A DNA stretch of 64,000 nucleotides from Moritella marina ATCC 15381 (lineage in GTDB: Bacteria; Pseudomonadota; Gammaproteobacteria; Enterobacterales; Moritellaceae): NCBI RefSeq assembly GCF_008931805.1, contig NZ_CP044399.1, positions 2,294,001 to 2,358,000 on the forward strand, in the 5' to 3' direction. A program made the position numbers and the translations under genes. Positions 34,841-43,902 of this stretch are shown here, in pieces (the stretch's first letter is position 1; every line of letters starts with the position of its first letter). The notes under the pieces are model-generated. The model was not told the DNA's origin. It made no database searches and saw nothing but the letters and a program-made list of their open reading frames with translations.

Positions 34841-35989
34841 TTAGATATTACTCACAGCTAGCATTTTTTTATAAAACTGTTGCTTAGCATATACTTTCTT
34901 TAAATAATTTCGTGTTTCAGCCGCTGGAAAGTCGTTAACTAGTGATAAATACACAGCTTCGGGTTCTAATGTATTCGCTTTTGTAGCTAAAGCGGATAAT
35001 GATGTTTTATCCGTGAAGTGTCTTGCTACTGCACCAATCCCACCGTTGTAAGCTGAAATAGCTAAATAAGTACGAATTTCAGGGTTTTTCACCTTACGTA
35101 AATAATGCGCTTGTAAAATATTAAGGTAGCCAGTACCAATATCAATATTGAACTCAGGGTTAAATAGCACTTCAGCCGGTAACAATTGCTCTTTGCCTAA
35201 AAATCGCTTAGTCACATCTCGACCTGCTGAGGTAGGTACGACCTGCATTAAACCATAGGCCGGAATATGCGATTGAGCCATAGGGTTAAAGTGACTCTCT
35301 GTATGCATAATAGCTAAAATAAGGTCAGGTTTAACATCCCACTTAGCTGACTTTTCCATCACCGAAGGTAAATAAACTAACCCTTTTTTTGCTACATTAT
35401 CTTTTGGGTAATTCATGCTTACCCGGGTGATCTTCAGCCCATTATTTTGCATTACCGACGATGTCGTTGCCGACTTTGTTAATGCTTCAACATTTACGTC
35501 TGGTAACATTTTATTGTTTGCGACCAATTTACTTGGTTTTTCAGTGGTCACAACTTTGTCTTTTTTATAAGCTTCTGCTGTTGTTTCAGTCTGTAATTCT
35601 GTTAATTGCTTTTGTACAACATCAGCAATATTTTTAGATGTTAAATTATCACCAACAACTTCAACGGTAATCTTACCTGTTTCAAAATTAACCGCTCTTT
35701 TAATAGTATTATCTTGGCTGTACTGCACCCAAGTACTGCGGCTTGTTAATTCTGGGGTATCCCATGTTTTAGCGAGTTCTTGTTTCACTTTATTGAACTG
35801 TGCTAAGTATTCTAGCTTTGAATTTTCGAAAGAATCGATAGAATTTTGTTTTGATTGGTTAAAAGTAGAAAGCATTGCCGCTTTACTTTCCGCAAAACTG
35901 TCTTCTGCTGCCACATTTTGAACTACAGCTAAACTTGTAAACAAGCTCATGCTTAGTACCAATGGTTTTACAAATCTAACCATAGTCAT
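34841..35989 (-). CDS. MltC-like lytic transglycosylase without lipobox (envelope operon gene 6)
   Basis: 382-residue peptidoglycan lytic transglycosylase of family 1C (MltC-like). The N-terminal half resembles the MltC accessory domain (DUF3393: RSTWVQYSQDNTIKRAVNFETGKITVEVVG). The C-terminal SLT domain has the catalytic Glu in ILAIMHTESHFNP, then AYGLMQVVP, NIDIGTGYLNIL and ISAYNGGIGAV. E. coli MltC is an outer-membrane lipoprotein; this protein has a cleavable signal (ending NVAAED) and no lipobox Cys, so it is probably soluble in the periplasm. The gap to the upstream lipoprotein gene is 6 bases. In this operon it may open peptidoglycan for assembly of the envelope structure. Confidence 0.87.
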   Translation of the reverse strand: MTMVRFVKPLVLSMSLFTSLAVVQNVAAEDSFAESKAAMLSTFNQSKQNSIDSFENSKLEYLAQFNKVKQELAKTWDTPELTSRSTWVQYSQDNTIKRAVNFETGKITVEVVGDNLTSKNIADVVQKQLTELQTETTAEAYKKDKVVTTEKPSKLVANNKMLPDVNVEALTKSATTSSVMQNNGLKITRVSMNYPKDNVAKKGLVYLPSVMEKSAKWDVKPDLILAIMHTESHFNPMAQSHIPAYGLMQVVPTSAGRDVTKRFLGKEQLLPAEVLFNPEFNIDIGTGYLNILQAHYLRKVKNPEIRTYLAISAYNGGIGAVARHFTDKTSLSALATKANTLEPEAVYLSLVNDFPAAETRNYLKKVYAKQQFYKKMLAVSNI

Positions 35990-35995
35990 TATTCC

Positions 35996-36595
35996 TTACA
36001 TCTCGCCAAGAGCTTTTGCAATATCATCTGATAATTGCTTATTTGTAGCAGGATTTGTTGTCGAGACTGTCGCAGGTGATTTTTCTTCTACTGCAGCAAT
36101 TACGTTTTCTACATTTTGTTTGAACACATCACGAGGTAGACCGACGTGAACGTAGAAGTAACTATCAGGTCCACGGAATGAGCGAATAATTTCAACGCCT
36201 TCAAGTTGCACATTAGCAATCGCTTCCATTTCAGCTGATGTAGCTGAACTTGCACCAGCAGCACCGTCAACACCTAAAGTACCGACTTTACTCTTCACTT
36301 TTGAGATTATTTCAGTTTTCACTTGGTCTGCTAATTCTTTTTTAGCTTGTAAGATTGCGAGGTTTTTCTGATGTGCAATACCACCAGCAGTGTTACCACT
36401 AAACCCAACAGCTTCGCGGATAAACTCGTCACGGTTAGCATTCGGGTTACAGATCCAGTTTGGCGCTGCCATTTCTGATTTACCGTAGTAGTAACATTCT
36501 GCCGGTTGTGGTTTAGCTTCAACAACAGCTTGTTGCGTCGTTTGACAGCCCGTAAGAGCCAGCATCACTGCTGATAGAGCGAGAATTTTTTTCAT
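35996..36595 (-). CDS. LPP20-domain lipoprotein (envelope operon gene 5)
   Basis: 199-residue lipoprotein. The signal ends in lipobox LTGC (Cys17). The mature part contains PNWICNPNANRDEFIREAVGFSGN followed by an Ala/Lys-rich helix KNLAILQAKKELADQVKTEI, the LPP20 pattern also found in FlgP. It ends IRSFRGPDSYFYVHVGLPRDVFKQNV and a polar tail. The lipid anchor, together with the absence of Asp at +2 (Gln follows Cys), predicts the outer membrane. It lies between an 83-base gap upstream and 6 bases downstream to the transglycosylase gene. Confidence 0.78.
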   Translation of the reverse strand: MKKILALSAVMLALTGCQTTQQAVVEAKPQPAECYYYGKSEMAAPNWICNPNANRDEFIREAVGFSGNTAGGIAHQKNLAILQAKKELADQVKTEIISKVKSKVGTLGVDGAAGASSATSAEMEAIANVQLEGVEIIRSFRGPDSYFYVHVGLPRDVFKQNVENVIAAVEEKSPATVSTTNPATNKQLSDDIAKALGEM

Positions 36596-36678
36596 TTTTA
36601 TTCCTTGTTATTTTTATTGTATTTTTTATAAAAAACAAACAGTATCACTGCCGATTCTGTTATTACGATTTAATGTAA

Positions 36679-38091
36679 TTAGAAGTCATCCATATCTAGC
36701 TCTAAAGTACTTTCATAAGCCCCTGAATTTTCTTCGGCTGCTTTAGTGGCTGATAAAACTTGAGCTGTATTAGTAGGTACCTTACCAGCACGAATTTGAC
36801 GAGCTGCTTTATCTGACTCAGGAGACCAAACTTTCACTTCACCTAGAATCATTTGCTGTAGGTTAGATGGGTGCATCATCATCCAAGTGTGGATAGTCTT
36901 AATACCTGCCGCATTATTAAGGTTTGCTGCCGTTTTCATCGTTTGATTAATTTCGTTAATGGTTTTCTCTAGCGTTTTTTGATCACGCTCTATTGATCCA
37001 TCAGCGTTACTTTTAACCGTTTCAAACTGAGAAGTAACAACACCTGATTTAGTCGCGTTTTTATACTGCCCATTCATGTTGTATAGCTCAGCAAAATTTG
37101 CGAAGGCATTATTAGAAGCATGTGGTTTCGCAAATTTTGCTTTACTGCGTAACTGCTTTTTCGTGCCGTAACCCTTAATCGGAAATTGACCAAAAGAAAC
37201 TAACATTGGCATGCCATTAGTGTCATACATAAGTTTGATACCCTGTTCGAAGATTAATTTATCTTCGTTTTCAACAACCCAACTATTAATGTCAATACCT
37301 TTAGCTATTTTTGCTGGATCTGCAGCAATATTACCGCGTGAATCAAGTAATGATTGAACACGATCTCGCATTTTGGGAGACACAAGCGTCAGCACAGCAA
37401 CAACCGTATTACCGTGTACATCAGTTGCTTCAAATGTACGCTTAACGGTCATACCCGAAAGATCGCCGTAAGCAGTTACTTTCGTTTTGGTTGCAATAAA
37501 ATTACGCATCATTAATTTACGTTTTTCAACTGGCGCGGCATTATATTGAGCTGGATCGACACCAAGCTCATTGAGTGCCACATCTAACTTACCATTTGCT
37601 AGTGCGACGGCTTTATCCAGCATTTCTTCAAAGGCGTTGCCAGCTTTATTTAAATCTGCTTTGGTAATTTCAGGAGCATCATCAGTATTAAATAATTTAT
37701 TCAGAGTTTCTGTTTGAATACTTACATTAATACTCGATACATAGCCCGCACGTACTTCAGACATTGCTTTAGTGTATGCAACTGCACGTGAAGCGCCCCA
37801 ATTTTGAGATGCTGTAGTATCGTTAACTTCCTGAATTGAAAGACCAACTGTCACGATATGCTTCTTACCCGCTTTAGCCAACGCCTTTTCTAGTTTATGT
37901 TTATAGCTATTCGACATGCCAACGACATGCTCATAAGCATCTTGGATCCCAGGTGTTGGAGACTCTTGTAACTGTGGTTGTTCCACGTCAGCAGGTTGGA
38001 CAACATTAGGTGTCACTACATTTGCAGAAACGGCTGTAGTTAACGCTGATAGCGTTAATATTTGTAATAATTTTTTCATCACTGTTCTCAT
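36679..38091 (-). CDS. Uncharacterised exported protein (envelope operon gene 4)
   Basis: 470-residue exported protein with a signal peptide (about residues 5-24, ending VSAN). It is not confidently assigned to a family; I have a weak memory of a DUF6844 label for such proteins. The segment HIVTVGLSIQEVNDTTASQNWGASRAVAYTKAM looks like another LPP20/FlgT-type module. The C-terminal part is helical with many Asn and Gln residues. The ATG at 38091 follows CGGAACTTTA; an internal ATG at 38079 is also possible. It sits 36 bases after the FlgT-like gene and is probably part of the same envelope complex. Confidence 0.68.
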   Translation of the reverse strand: MRTVMKKLLQILTLSALTTAVSANVVTPNVVQPADVEQPQLQESPTPGIQDAYEHVVGMSNSYKHKLEKALAKAGKKHIVTVGLSIQEVNDTTASQNWGASRAVAYTKAMSEVRAGYVSSINVSIQTETLNKLFNTDDAPEITKADLNKAGNAFEEMLDKAVALANGKLDVALNELGVDPAQYNAAPVEKRKLMMRNFIATKTKVTAYGDLSGMTVKRTFEATDVHGNTVVAVLTLVSPKMRDRVQSLLDSRGNIAADPAKIAKGIDINSWVVENEDKLIFEQGIKLMYDTNGMPMLVSFGQFPIKGYGTKKQLRSKAKFAKPHASNNAFANFAELYNMNGQYKNATKSGVVTSQFETVKSNADGSIERDQKTLEKTINEINQTMKTAANLNNAAGIKTIHTWMMMHPSNLQQMILGEVKVWSPESDKAARQIRAGKVPTNTAQVLSATKAAEENSGAYESTLELDMDDF

Positions 38092-38127
38092 TAAAGTTCC
38101 GTGGTTAAAATAGGGTAAACCGCTCGA

Positions 38128-39672
38128 TTAACTTCTTACCATATTAAAATATGCTGAACGCGGATCCTTCTTTTCCATATGTGGACGTCGGCCTTTACCC
38201 TGTGTTTTAAAAGTACGATATATCTCTTGTAAACCTTCGTCGAAAGCTTCACTAAGCGGTCCCGAAAAGCGGTAGTTCAAAGTCATCTTTTTACCTGTTT
38301 TATCCCAATCCCAAGATTCAACACTACCTGCAGTACCGTTGTTTAAAACGTGTTTAAAAATATCAACATCGGTACGTTTTGCATTTTTTAAGACTATTTG
38401 ATAAACAGTGCCTTTTTCAGCATTTTTTGCCAAAGATTGAATAACTTCGATGCCAAGTTTGCTTTGCATTTGTTTATACGCAACATGCTCTGAAACTTGT
38501 TTAGCGCGACTCATTGGCTTAACGTAGATCCGCGTCTTGATAGGTTCATTGATAACAGTTAATAAAATGTCACCGCTATTATTGTCTTTTAGCGTCACTG
38601 TTAACTCTGTTTCAATACCTTTACTGCCTTTGTGGTCTTCAACCGCACGCTGACTTTGCTTTAAAGAGAAGGAGTGAGTCGCTTTCGTTTTTCCATCATT
38701 AATAGAAAAACCAAGTCGCTCTAATTCATCAGTGATCCAGGCTGATTTTGATTTATTATCTGAGCTGACCGTAAATATTGGATTACCTAGTACATTGAGA
38801 TAAAAGTTAACATCATTTAATAATTTCCCAGAATTAACCTCAGCCATTAAAATGACGTAATAGCTACCGCGTTCAATATCTTCATCTAAGATTTCGTATT
38901 CATTGACATAGCCTTCTGTTTTCGTGGACAGCGCCAATGTCAATGCATCATTAAATGTACCAGACTTGCCTTGTAACATGACACCTTGAGCCTGTTGAAC
39001 CGCGTTACGAATGGCGTCCTGTAATGCTTGTTCTCGTGCTTTTTGTTCACCCACAGTCATTGATGCCAAACCTTTCGCTTCAACAGAAGAAGATGCGTTA
39101 TTAAAGTCAGCAATACTTTGATTACCAGCATCTGTCGATATGATGATAGTGTTACCACTGCCATTCAAATTACCGGATGTAGATTGAAGCATATTTACAT
39201 TTTTGATATCTGACTGCGCAATACTAATCGCAACAAAATAGTCACCGTCATATTTGCCTTTTTTCAACATTTTAGCCGCTGATAATTGCCCCTTAAAGCC
39301 AACATTGACAACCTCTAAAAAAGACTCTTTAGAAAAATCACTGTTATTATTACCTTCTGAAACAGTAACATGGCTCATAGAGGAGCTAGTGCTACCACTC
39401 ATCGTTACGCCATTAATCATTTCGGTTAACTGGCGCAAAGCATTTATTCTCGCTTCTTCATAACCTTTTGCTTCTGAAGAACGACTCGATGTGCCCATTG
39501 CTACAACGTAATACCCATCAAGCTTGTTGATACCAGAGCGCGTACCGCCACCACTATCAAGTAATGAAAACACGTCATCCATTGGATCGCCAGCTATCGC
39601 TGTTGAGGAAGCGAAAAGCAACGCAGTTGCTATCGCTAAGCTTGAATAGATATTACGAAGTAGTTTTTTCAT
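38128..39672 (-). CDS. FlgT/LPP20-repeat exported protein (envelope operon gene 3)
   Basis: 514-residue exported protein with a signal peptide (residues 1-27, ending AIAGD). Two LPP20/FlgT_N-like units are visible: GYYVVAMGTSSRSSEAKG with AR..AL helices (about residues 52-95), and KAREQALQDAIRNAVQQAQG (about 210-230) followed by EGYVNEYEILDEDIERGSYYV, which is close to the flagellar H-ring protein FlgT N-terminal pattern. The rest is beta-rich and unassigned. The stop of the CsgG-like gene lies 5 bases before its ATG. No other flagellar genes are in the window, so a flagellar role is doubtful. Confidence 0.75.
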   Translation of the reverse strand: MKKLLRNIYSSLAIATALLFASSTAIAGDPMDDVFSLLDSGGGTRSGINKLDGYYVVAMGTSSRSSEAKGYEEARINALRQLTEMINGVTMSGSTSSSMSHVTVSEGNNNSDFSKESFLEVVNVGFKGQLSAAKMLKKGKYDGDYFVAISIAQSDIKNVNMLQSTSGNLNGSGNTIIISTDAGNQSIADFNNASSSVEAKGLASMTVGEQKAREQALQDAIRNAVQQAQGVMLQGKSGTFNDALTLALSTKTEGYVNEYEILDEDIERGSYYVILMAEVNSGKLLNDVNFYLNVLGNPIFTVSSDNKSKSAWITDELERLGFSINDGKTKATHSFSLKQSQRAVEDHKGSKGIETELTVTLKDNNSGDILLTVINEPIKTRIYVKPMSRAKQVSEHVAYKQMQSKLGIEVIQSLAKNAEKGTVYQIVLKNAKRTDVDIFKHVLNNGTAGSVESWDWDKTGKKMTLNYRFSGPLSEAFDEGLQEIYRTFKTQGKGRRPHMEKKDPRSAYFNMVRS

Positions 39673-39677
39673 ACGTG

Positions 39678-40697
39678 TTATAACTTCCAGTTTTCTGGTG
39701 TGCCAACAGATACCGCGTAAATCTTATTACGTTTGAGGTATTCTTTACCCATCGCCTCAAGCTTTTTCTTCACTTGTTCAGCATCGGCATCATCTTCTTT
39801 CCAAATAAACATAACACCAGAACCTGAGTCGCCTTTTGGCGTCACTTCACCCGATGCGATAGGAATATCTAGGCCATCATCGCTTAGGAACAGCACAACA
39901 GGTTGCTTCACAGCAAAACCTTGATTAATACCAGCGTTGATAGCGAATCGGCCATTTCGAAAATTGGTGACTCGGCCACCTACAGGATAATAATCAATAG
40001 TGCGGTTAACTAAGACTTGAATCGCTTTTTGTGCAGCTTCTTTATAAGCTTCTTGCAGTTCGTTTTGGTCTCTATAATCAAAACCAGCTAAGAATTTACC
40101 TTCAATAGCAAAGTATCTTTTGGCAGGCATATTATGACGGATAGGTTCAAATGCATGTACGATTTCACCCGTAGTAGGGTTAACCACTTTTGTTGTTACT
40201 AAGCTGCGAAATATGATCTGATTATGATCAGACAGTTTTTTGATAACCGTACCAAGCGCGATCGAGGTTTCAAATACAAAGTCAGGATTGATTTTTTCTC
40301 CGCGCTGAATTGCTCCTTTATCTACAGTATTCTCAGCTTGAAAAGCAATTTCATAATCACATGAGCTACAGTTACGCGTTAATACGTCATAACGCTTAGT
40401 TCTTGATAATTCATTCTCTAATAATTTGGCGATTATACTATTTTCAATATTCGTCACTTCCGCATTTTTTTCGAATTTTATTCGATCAACATAAGCAGCA
40501 ATACGCATTTTGTTAAATGCTTTTACATCGTAATTACTTGGTAATTCGATATTCTCACTTTCAAACAATGCTTCTCGACTAACTGTACTAATTTGCGAAT
40601 TCGCATCAAGATCTGCTTGTGAATTAATTTTCAAATTAGTCGTTCCACAACCTGACATCAGGATTCCGGTTAATACGACTATAAGTATTTTTTTCAT
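39678..40697 (-). CDS. CsgG/HfaB-like outer-membrane lipoprotein (envelope operon gene 2)
   Basis: 339-residue lipoprotein with lipobox MSGC (Cys17). Most of the chain fits the CsgG/HfaB family (curli secretion channel and holdfast anchor), for example MRIAAYVDRIKFEKN, LLENELSRTKRYDVLTR, DFVFETSIALGTVIK and VVNPTTGEIVHAFEPIRH. The C-terminus (GGRVTNFRNGRFAINAGINQ, then QPVVLFLSDDG) resembles FlgT C-terminal or SH3-like modules. No curlin genes (csgA/B/E/F) are nearby. The start is taken at 40697: the longer frame, from 40739, would begin inside a terminator hairpin and lacks a signal sequence. If it forms a CsgG-type ring, it would be the pore of this operon. Confidence 0.8.
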   Translation of the reverse strand: MKKILIVVLTGILMSGCGTTNLKINSQADLDANSQISTVSREALFESENIELPSNYDVKAFNKMRIAAYVDRIKFEKNAEVTNIENSIIAKLLENELSRTKRYDVLTRNCSSCDYEIAFQAENTVDKGAIQRGEKINPDFVFETSIALGTVIKKLSDHNQIIFRSLVTTKVVNPTTGEIVHAFEPIRHNMPAKRYFAIEGKFLAGFDYRDQNELQEAYKEAAQKAIQVLVNRTIDYYPVGGRVTNFRNGRFAINAGINQGFAVKQPVVLFLSDDGLDIPIASGEVTPKGDSGSGVMFIWKEDDADAEQVKKKLEAMGKEYLKRNKIYAVSVGTPENWKL

Positions 40698-40716
40698 ACA
40701 TTCTCTTCTATTTACA

Positions 40717-40745
40717 CAAAAAAGCCGATGAGTAATCATCGGCTT
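40717..40745 (-). terminator. Strong internal terminator between operon genes 1 and 2
   Basis: Perfect 10-bp stem AAGCCGATGA (40722-40731)/TCATCGGCTT (40736-40745), loop GTAA, followed on the minus strand by TTTTTTG. It lies between the first lipoprotein gene and the CsgG-like gene. Confidence 0.87.
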
Positions 40746-40762
40746 ATATTACTTAATAAAAC

Positions 40763-41428
40763 TTATTCAGCATTGCTCATAGCAGAAATAACTTGATAAT
40801 TATTGTAGGCAGAAACAACAGTATCATTCATGTAGAGTAACTGGTCTGTCGTGTGGGATAGGCGATCTTTTTCTGCCATCATGTCTGAAAAATCAACGCT
40901 TGTAATTAATGCTGTAGTATCTAATTGATAAAATGTTTCAGAGTTAGCAAGCACAACTACGGCAACATCTTTTAAACCAACAAGTAATTCTTGGCTAACT
41001 GATGACGCTTTGAAATCTTCAATGATTTTTTTGTCTTCAGCTGATAGTGCAGCATTAATTACTGCTATATCTTCATCATTTTTAGCATTGCCAATTGCTG
41101 CAAAATAACTACCAACAACTGGCGTATTTATCATTTCTTCTGAAAAACGCTCATAAACAGGCTTCGCAGTTAAAAATGTGGCATTAACAACGGTTCTAAT
41201 ATTTTCTAATTCTTCGACTTTAGATTCTTGGTAACCAGTATTAACGGTATTAGTTTTTTTTGTGCCTTCCGCCGTTAAGACTTCATATGAAGTTCCCTTC
41301 ATTGCAGATTCTAAATAAAGATCTTGACCTTCTTCTTGAAGTTCAACATAAGATGCAGAACCGCCAGTAGTAATACAACCAGATAAAAGTGATGCGAAAA
41401 TAGTTACAGCCAAGATTGTTTTTTTCAT
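40763..41428 (-). CDS. Uncharacterised lipoprotein (envelope operon gene 1)
   Basis: 221-residue lipoprotein with lipobox LSGC (Cys18; Ile at +2 predicts the outer membrane). The mature protein is largely helical and acidic; no family is recognised. It includes EELENIRTVVNATFLTAKPVYERFSEEM and a C-terminal helical stretch. A good ribosome-binding site (AAGGGTTC) precedes the ATG. It heads the operon and is followed by a strong terminator, so it is probably made in larger amounts than the six downstream products, which fits a partner or plug for a CsgG-type pore. Confidence 0.72.
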   Translation of the reverse strand: MKKTILAVTIFASLLSGCITTGGSASYVELQEEGQDLYLESAMKGTSYEVLTAEGTKKTNTVNTGYQESKVEELENIRTVVNATFLTAKPVYERFSEEMINTPVVGSYFAAIGNAKNDEDIAVINAALSAEDKKIIEDFKASSVSQELLVGLKDVAVVVLANSETFYQLDTTALITSVDFSDMMAEKDRLSHTTDQLLYMNDTVVSAYNNYQVISAMSNAE

Positions 41429-41756
41429 TTTGAACCCTTAAGAGTAAATCAGCATTAAATTAATAATCAGAATGTTTAGTGGGAGACCTGCTTTAAAACC
41501 TTTCTTTTAGCTAACAAAGACTTCTAATATAGTTAAGTAGCTTATTGGTTTCTATTATTTACAATAGTTTACAGTTGTTTACAGTTACTAATCAATCAAC
41601 CTTATTAAGCAATCAATTAACATCCAAGGTTCATCACACTACCCATAAAGTAGGCATCTTATTCTAATTAAATGTAGGTAGATTATCATTTGATAGTTTT
41701 GATATGTAAAAAGACTGGTTAGCATCAATATTTAAGGGGTAACTGGCCGACCTTTA
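41429..41756 (-). promoter_or_regulatory. Upstream region of the envelope operon
   Basis: 328 bases without a credible gene, between two minus-strand genes. It holds the presumed operon promoter and a threefold 10-base repeat at 41558-41587 (listed separately). No clear terminator for the upstream gene was seen. Confidence 0.5.
41558..41587. repeat. Three 10-base phased TTTACA repeats
   Basis: TTTACAATAG, TTTACAGTTG and TTTACAGTTA follow each other at 41558, 41568 and 41578, one helical turn apart, about 130-160 bases upstream of the envelope operon start. Probably a regulator-binding array. Confidence 0.6.
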
Positions 41757-42509
41757 CTACAATTTTTTCTTACGAAAGTTTGCTAAGCAAACCACATTAT
41801 CAGGTATCACTTTCGGTTCTTGTTTATTAACTGCAATCGGTTTTGGATAAGGGCTTGGAAAGTGGCCATTAGGTGTATCTGGATAACTATCACGGGATAA
41901 ACCTTTGGCAAAACGAAATAAAGCATCTTCAAGCAGACGTTCGACCGGAACAAAACGGCTATTACGTCCTTCTTTAGCAATACGTTTATGCATTTCATTT
42001 ATGTGCATAGACAAACCATACGCTTCATCATCGCTATAAGCCGTTACATCATTATTGTCACAACTTTGACGGATCCAAGACTCGGCATCACTAACATGAC
42101 CGTTGACACTCAAGTCGGTATTTTTAAACCAGCAGAATTGCTTATCCTGCGCGGAAAAATCAGACGCGACGATGTCAGCAACAGACTCTTCAATAGCCCG
42201 GCGATCTAGCATTAAATTAACCACTTCAATAAACAGCCGTCCTAAAAACAGCTCTTCGAACTCAGCTTGAGTTAGAGGGACTAGATCTGGGATAATAATG
42301 ACATATCGGCTACGGGCTTCAACCGCAATAACAGTGCCGTTGTAATCATTGTTGTGGTTTTTTATTACATGACATTGCCAAGCAAGTGTTTCAGCGTCTG
42401 TGGTTATCGTTTGAGTACCGATACGCTTACCGTCGATACTGGGTATTCTATCTAAATCCAGTTTCATCCATTTACACAGCGCATTACTTGCCGATATTTG
42501 AATCTTCAT
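41757..42509 (-). CDS. Uncharacterised protein
   Basis: 250-residue cytoplasmic protein, not recognised. It has no signal peptide or membrane segment. The N-terminal half begins MKIQISASNALCKWMKLDLDR and is beta-rich up to about residue 90; the C-terminal half is more helical, and the tail is basic (LANFRKKKL). Two cysteines occur in CHVIKNH and FCWFKN, with no obvious catalytic motif. The ATG is preceded by a weak AGGACTTTATT. It stands alone between the envelope operon and adenosine deaminase; no context gives a function. Confidence 0.65.
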   Translation of the reverse strand: MKIQISASNALCKWMKLDLDRIPSIDGKRIGTQTITTDAETLAWQCHVIKNHNNDYNGTVIAVEARSRYVIIIPDLVPLTQAEFEELFLGRLFIEVVNLMLDRRAIEESVADIVASDFSAQDKQFCWFKNTDLSVNGHVSDAESWIRQSCDNNDVTAYSDDEAYGLSMHINEMHKRIAKEGRNSRFVPVERLLEDALFRFAKGLSRDSYPDTPNGHFPSPYPKPIAVNKQEPKVIPDNVVCLANFRKKKL

Positions 42510-42802
42510 AATAAAGTCCTATGCCTTAATTCCACACTAGCGATACTTAATTAGACACTATTTATACCTAATACCACAATAAATAGTTCTATCGTTAATC
42601 AAGGTAGTAACACCGACATTGATAACGCTAAAGGGGACGATCCACGAATTGCAGTGTTTAAACCATACTGCTAAACTACGCAGTTAAATCACTTCGTATA
42701 ATCCCAATAATATGGTTTGGGAGTTTCTACCAAGATCCTTAAACTCTTGATTATGAAGTCTGTAACTTTAAAACCTAAAATAATATATAAAGGTAGAGAC
42801 TC

Positions 42803-43798
42803 ATGAATTACTTTGACTTACCAAAGATTGACCTGCATTGCCACTTAGATGGCAGTGTTCGCCCAGAAACAATCATTGCGCTTGCAGCAGAACAAAACAT
42901 TACCCTACCAAGTAATGACATTGAAGAAATCAGAACCTTGATGATCGCACCTGAGACATGTACCGATCTTGGGGAATACCTACAACGCTTTGACTTGCCA
43001 TTATCAGTAATGCAAACAGCAGCAGGTATCGAGCGTATTTCTTTTGAATTATTTGAAGATGCGGCACAAGAAAACGTCAAATACCTGGAAGTACGTTTTG
43101 GTCCTATGCTGCATTTAGAACAAGGTTTAACCCTTGAGCAAGTATTTGATAGTGTCGTTGCAGGTATGAAACGTGCCGAAGCCATGTATGACATCAAAGG
43201 TAACTACATTTTATCTATCTTGCGTCACATGCCAAAAGATAGAATCAAAGAAGTATTGGATACGGCAGCGAAATACTTAAACGACGGTATTGTTGCCTTC
43301 GATCTAGCCGGTGGTGAAGCACCGGGATTCTGCGCTGAATTTGTGCCTTATGCAGAATATGCGATTGAAAAAGGTTACCGTGTAACCATTCATGCTGGTG
43401 AGCAAGGCGTCGGTCAAAATGTATTTGATGCAGTATCATTATTAGGTGCAGAACGTGTTGGTCACGGTATTCATATTACTGGCCATGAAGGCGCATACGA
43501 TCTAGTTAAAGCGCAAAACATTGCCTTAGAAACTTGTCCAAGCAGTAATGTGCAAACAAAAGCAGTTGAAAACTTAGCTAATCATCCAGTTAAAGCTTTC
43601 TATCAAGATGGTATTCAAATAACCATTAATACCGATAACCGTACCGTGTCAAATACTACGATGACAGATGAAGTGCGTAAGGTAATGGAAGAGTTTAACT
43701 TAAATCGTGAAGACTACTTCAACATTTACAACATCAGCATTGAACATGCATTCGCATCTGATGAAGTGAAGCAGCATTTATCGACATTTTCTGAATAG
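42803..43798 (+). CDS. add: Adenosine deaminase
   Basis: 331-residue adenosine deaminase, which converts adenosine or deoxyadenosine to inosine or deoxyinosine in purine salvage. Zinc ligands and active-site residues are visible: the N-terminal [13 protein letters not shown] (two His), VTIHAGEQG (His and catalytic Glu), RVGHGIHI and INTDNRTVS (zinc Asp in the usual ..TDDP position, here TDN). E. coli Add has 333 residues. The ATG at 42803 follows AAAGGTAGAGACTC. The 293-base region before it contains no other gene. A strong hairpin follows the stop. Confidence 0.94.
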   Translation: MNYFDLPKIDLHCHLDGSVRPETIIALAAEQNITLPSNDIEEIRTLMIAPETCTDLGEYLQRFDLPLSVMQTAAGIERISFELFEDAAQENVKYLEVRFGPMLHLEQGLTLEQVFDSVVAGMKRAEAMYDIKGNYILSILRHMPKDRIKEVLDTAAKYLNDGIVAFDLAGGEAPGFCAEFVPYAEYAIEKGYRVTIHAGEQGVGQNVFDAVSLLGAERVGHGIHITGHEGAYDLVKAQNIALETCPSSNVQTKAVENLANHPVKAFYQDGIQITINTDNRTVSNTTMTDEVRKVMEEFNLNREDYFNIYNISIEHAFASDEVKQHLSTFSE

Positions 43799-43832
43799 CC
43801 TTGGCTATGGCTAATATCAAATAACAGTACTA

Positions 43833-43869
43833 AATAACAAGGTGAACGATTATCTCTCACCTTGTTATT
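43833..43869. terminator. Hairpin between add and the MATE gene
   Basis: AATAACAAGGTGA (43833-43845) pairs exactly with TCACCTTGTTATT (43857-43869), loop 11 bases. There is no T-tract on either side beyond TT, so termination efficiency is uncertain, but its position between convergent genes suits a shared terminator. Confidence 0.6.
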
Positions 43870-43902
43870 AGCACCTTAGCCTCGGTATTACCACCTCAAA
43901 TA

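Noticed and set aside
39678-40739. Longer start of the CsgG-like gene at 40739
   Set aside because: The first 14 codons lie partly within a strong terminator hairpin and would bury the lipoprotein signal; the ATG at 40697 gives a normal lipobox distance.
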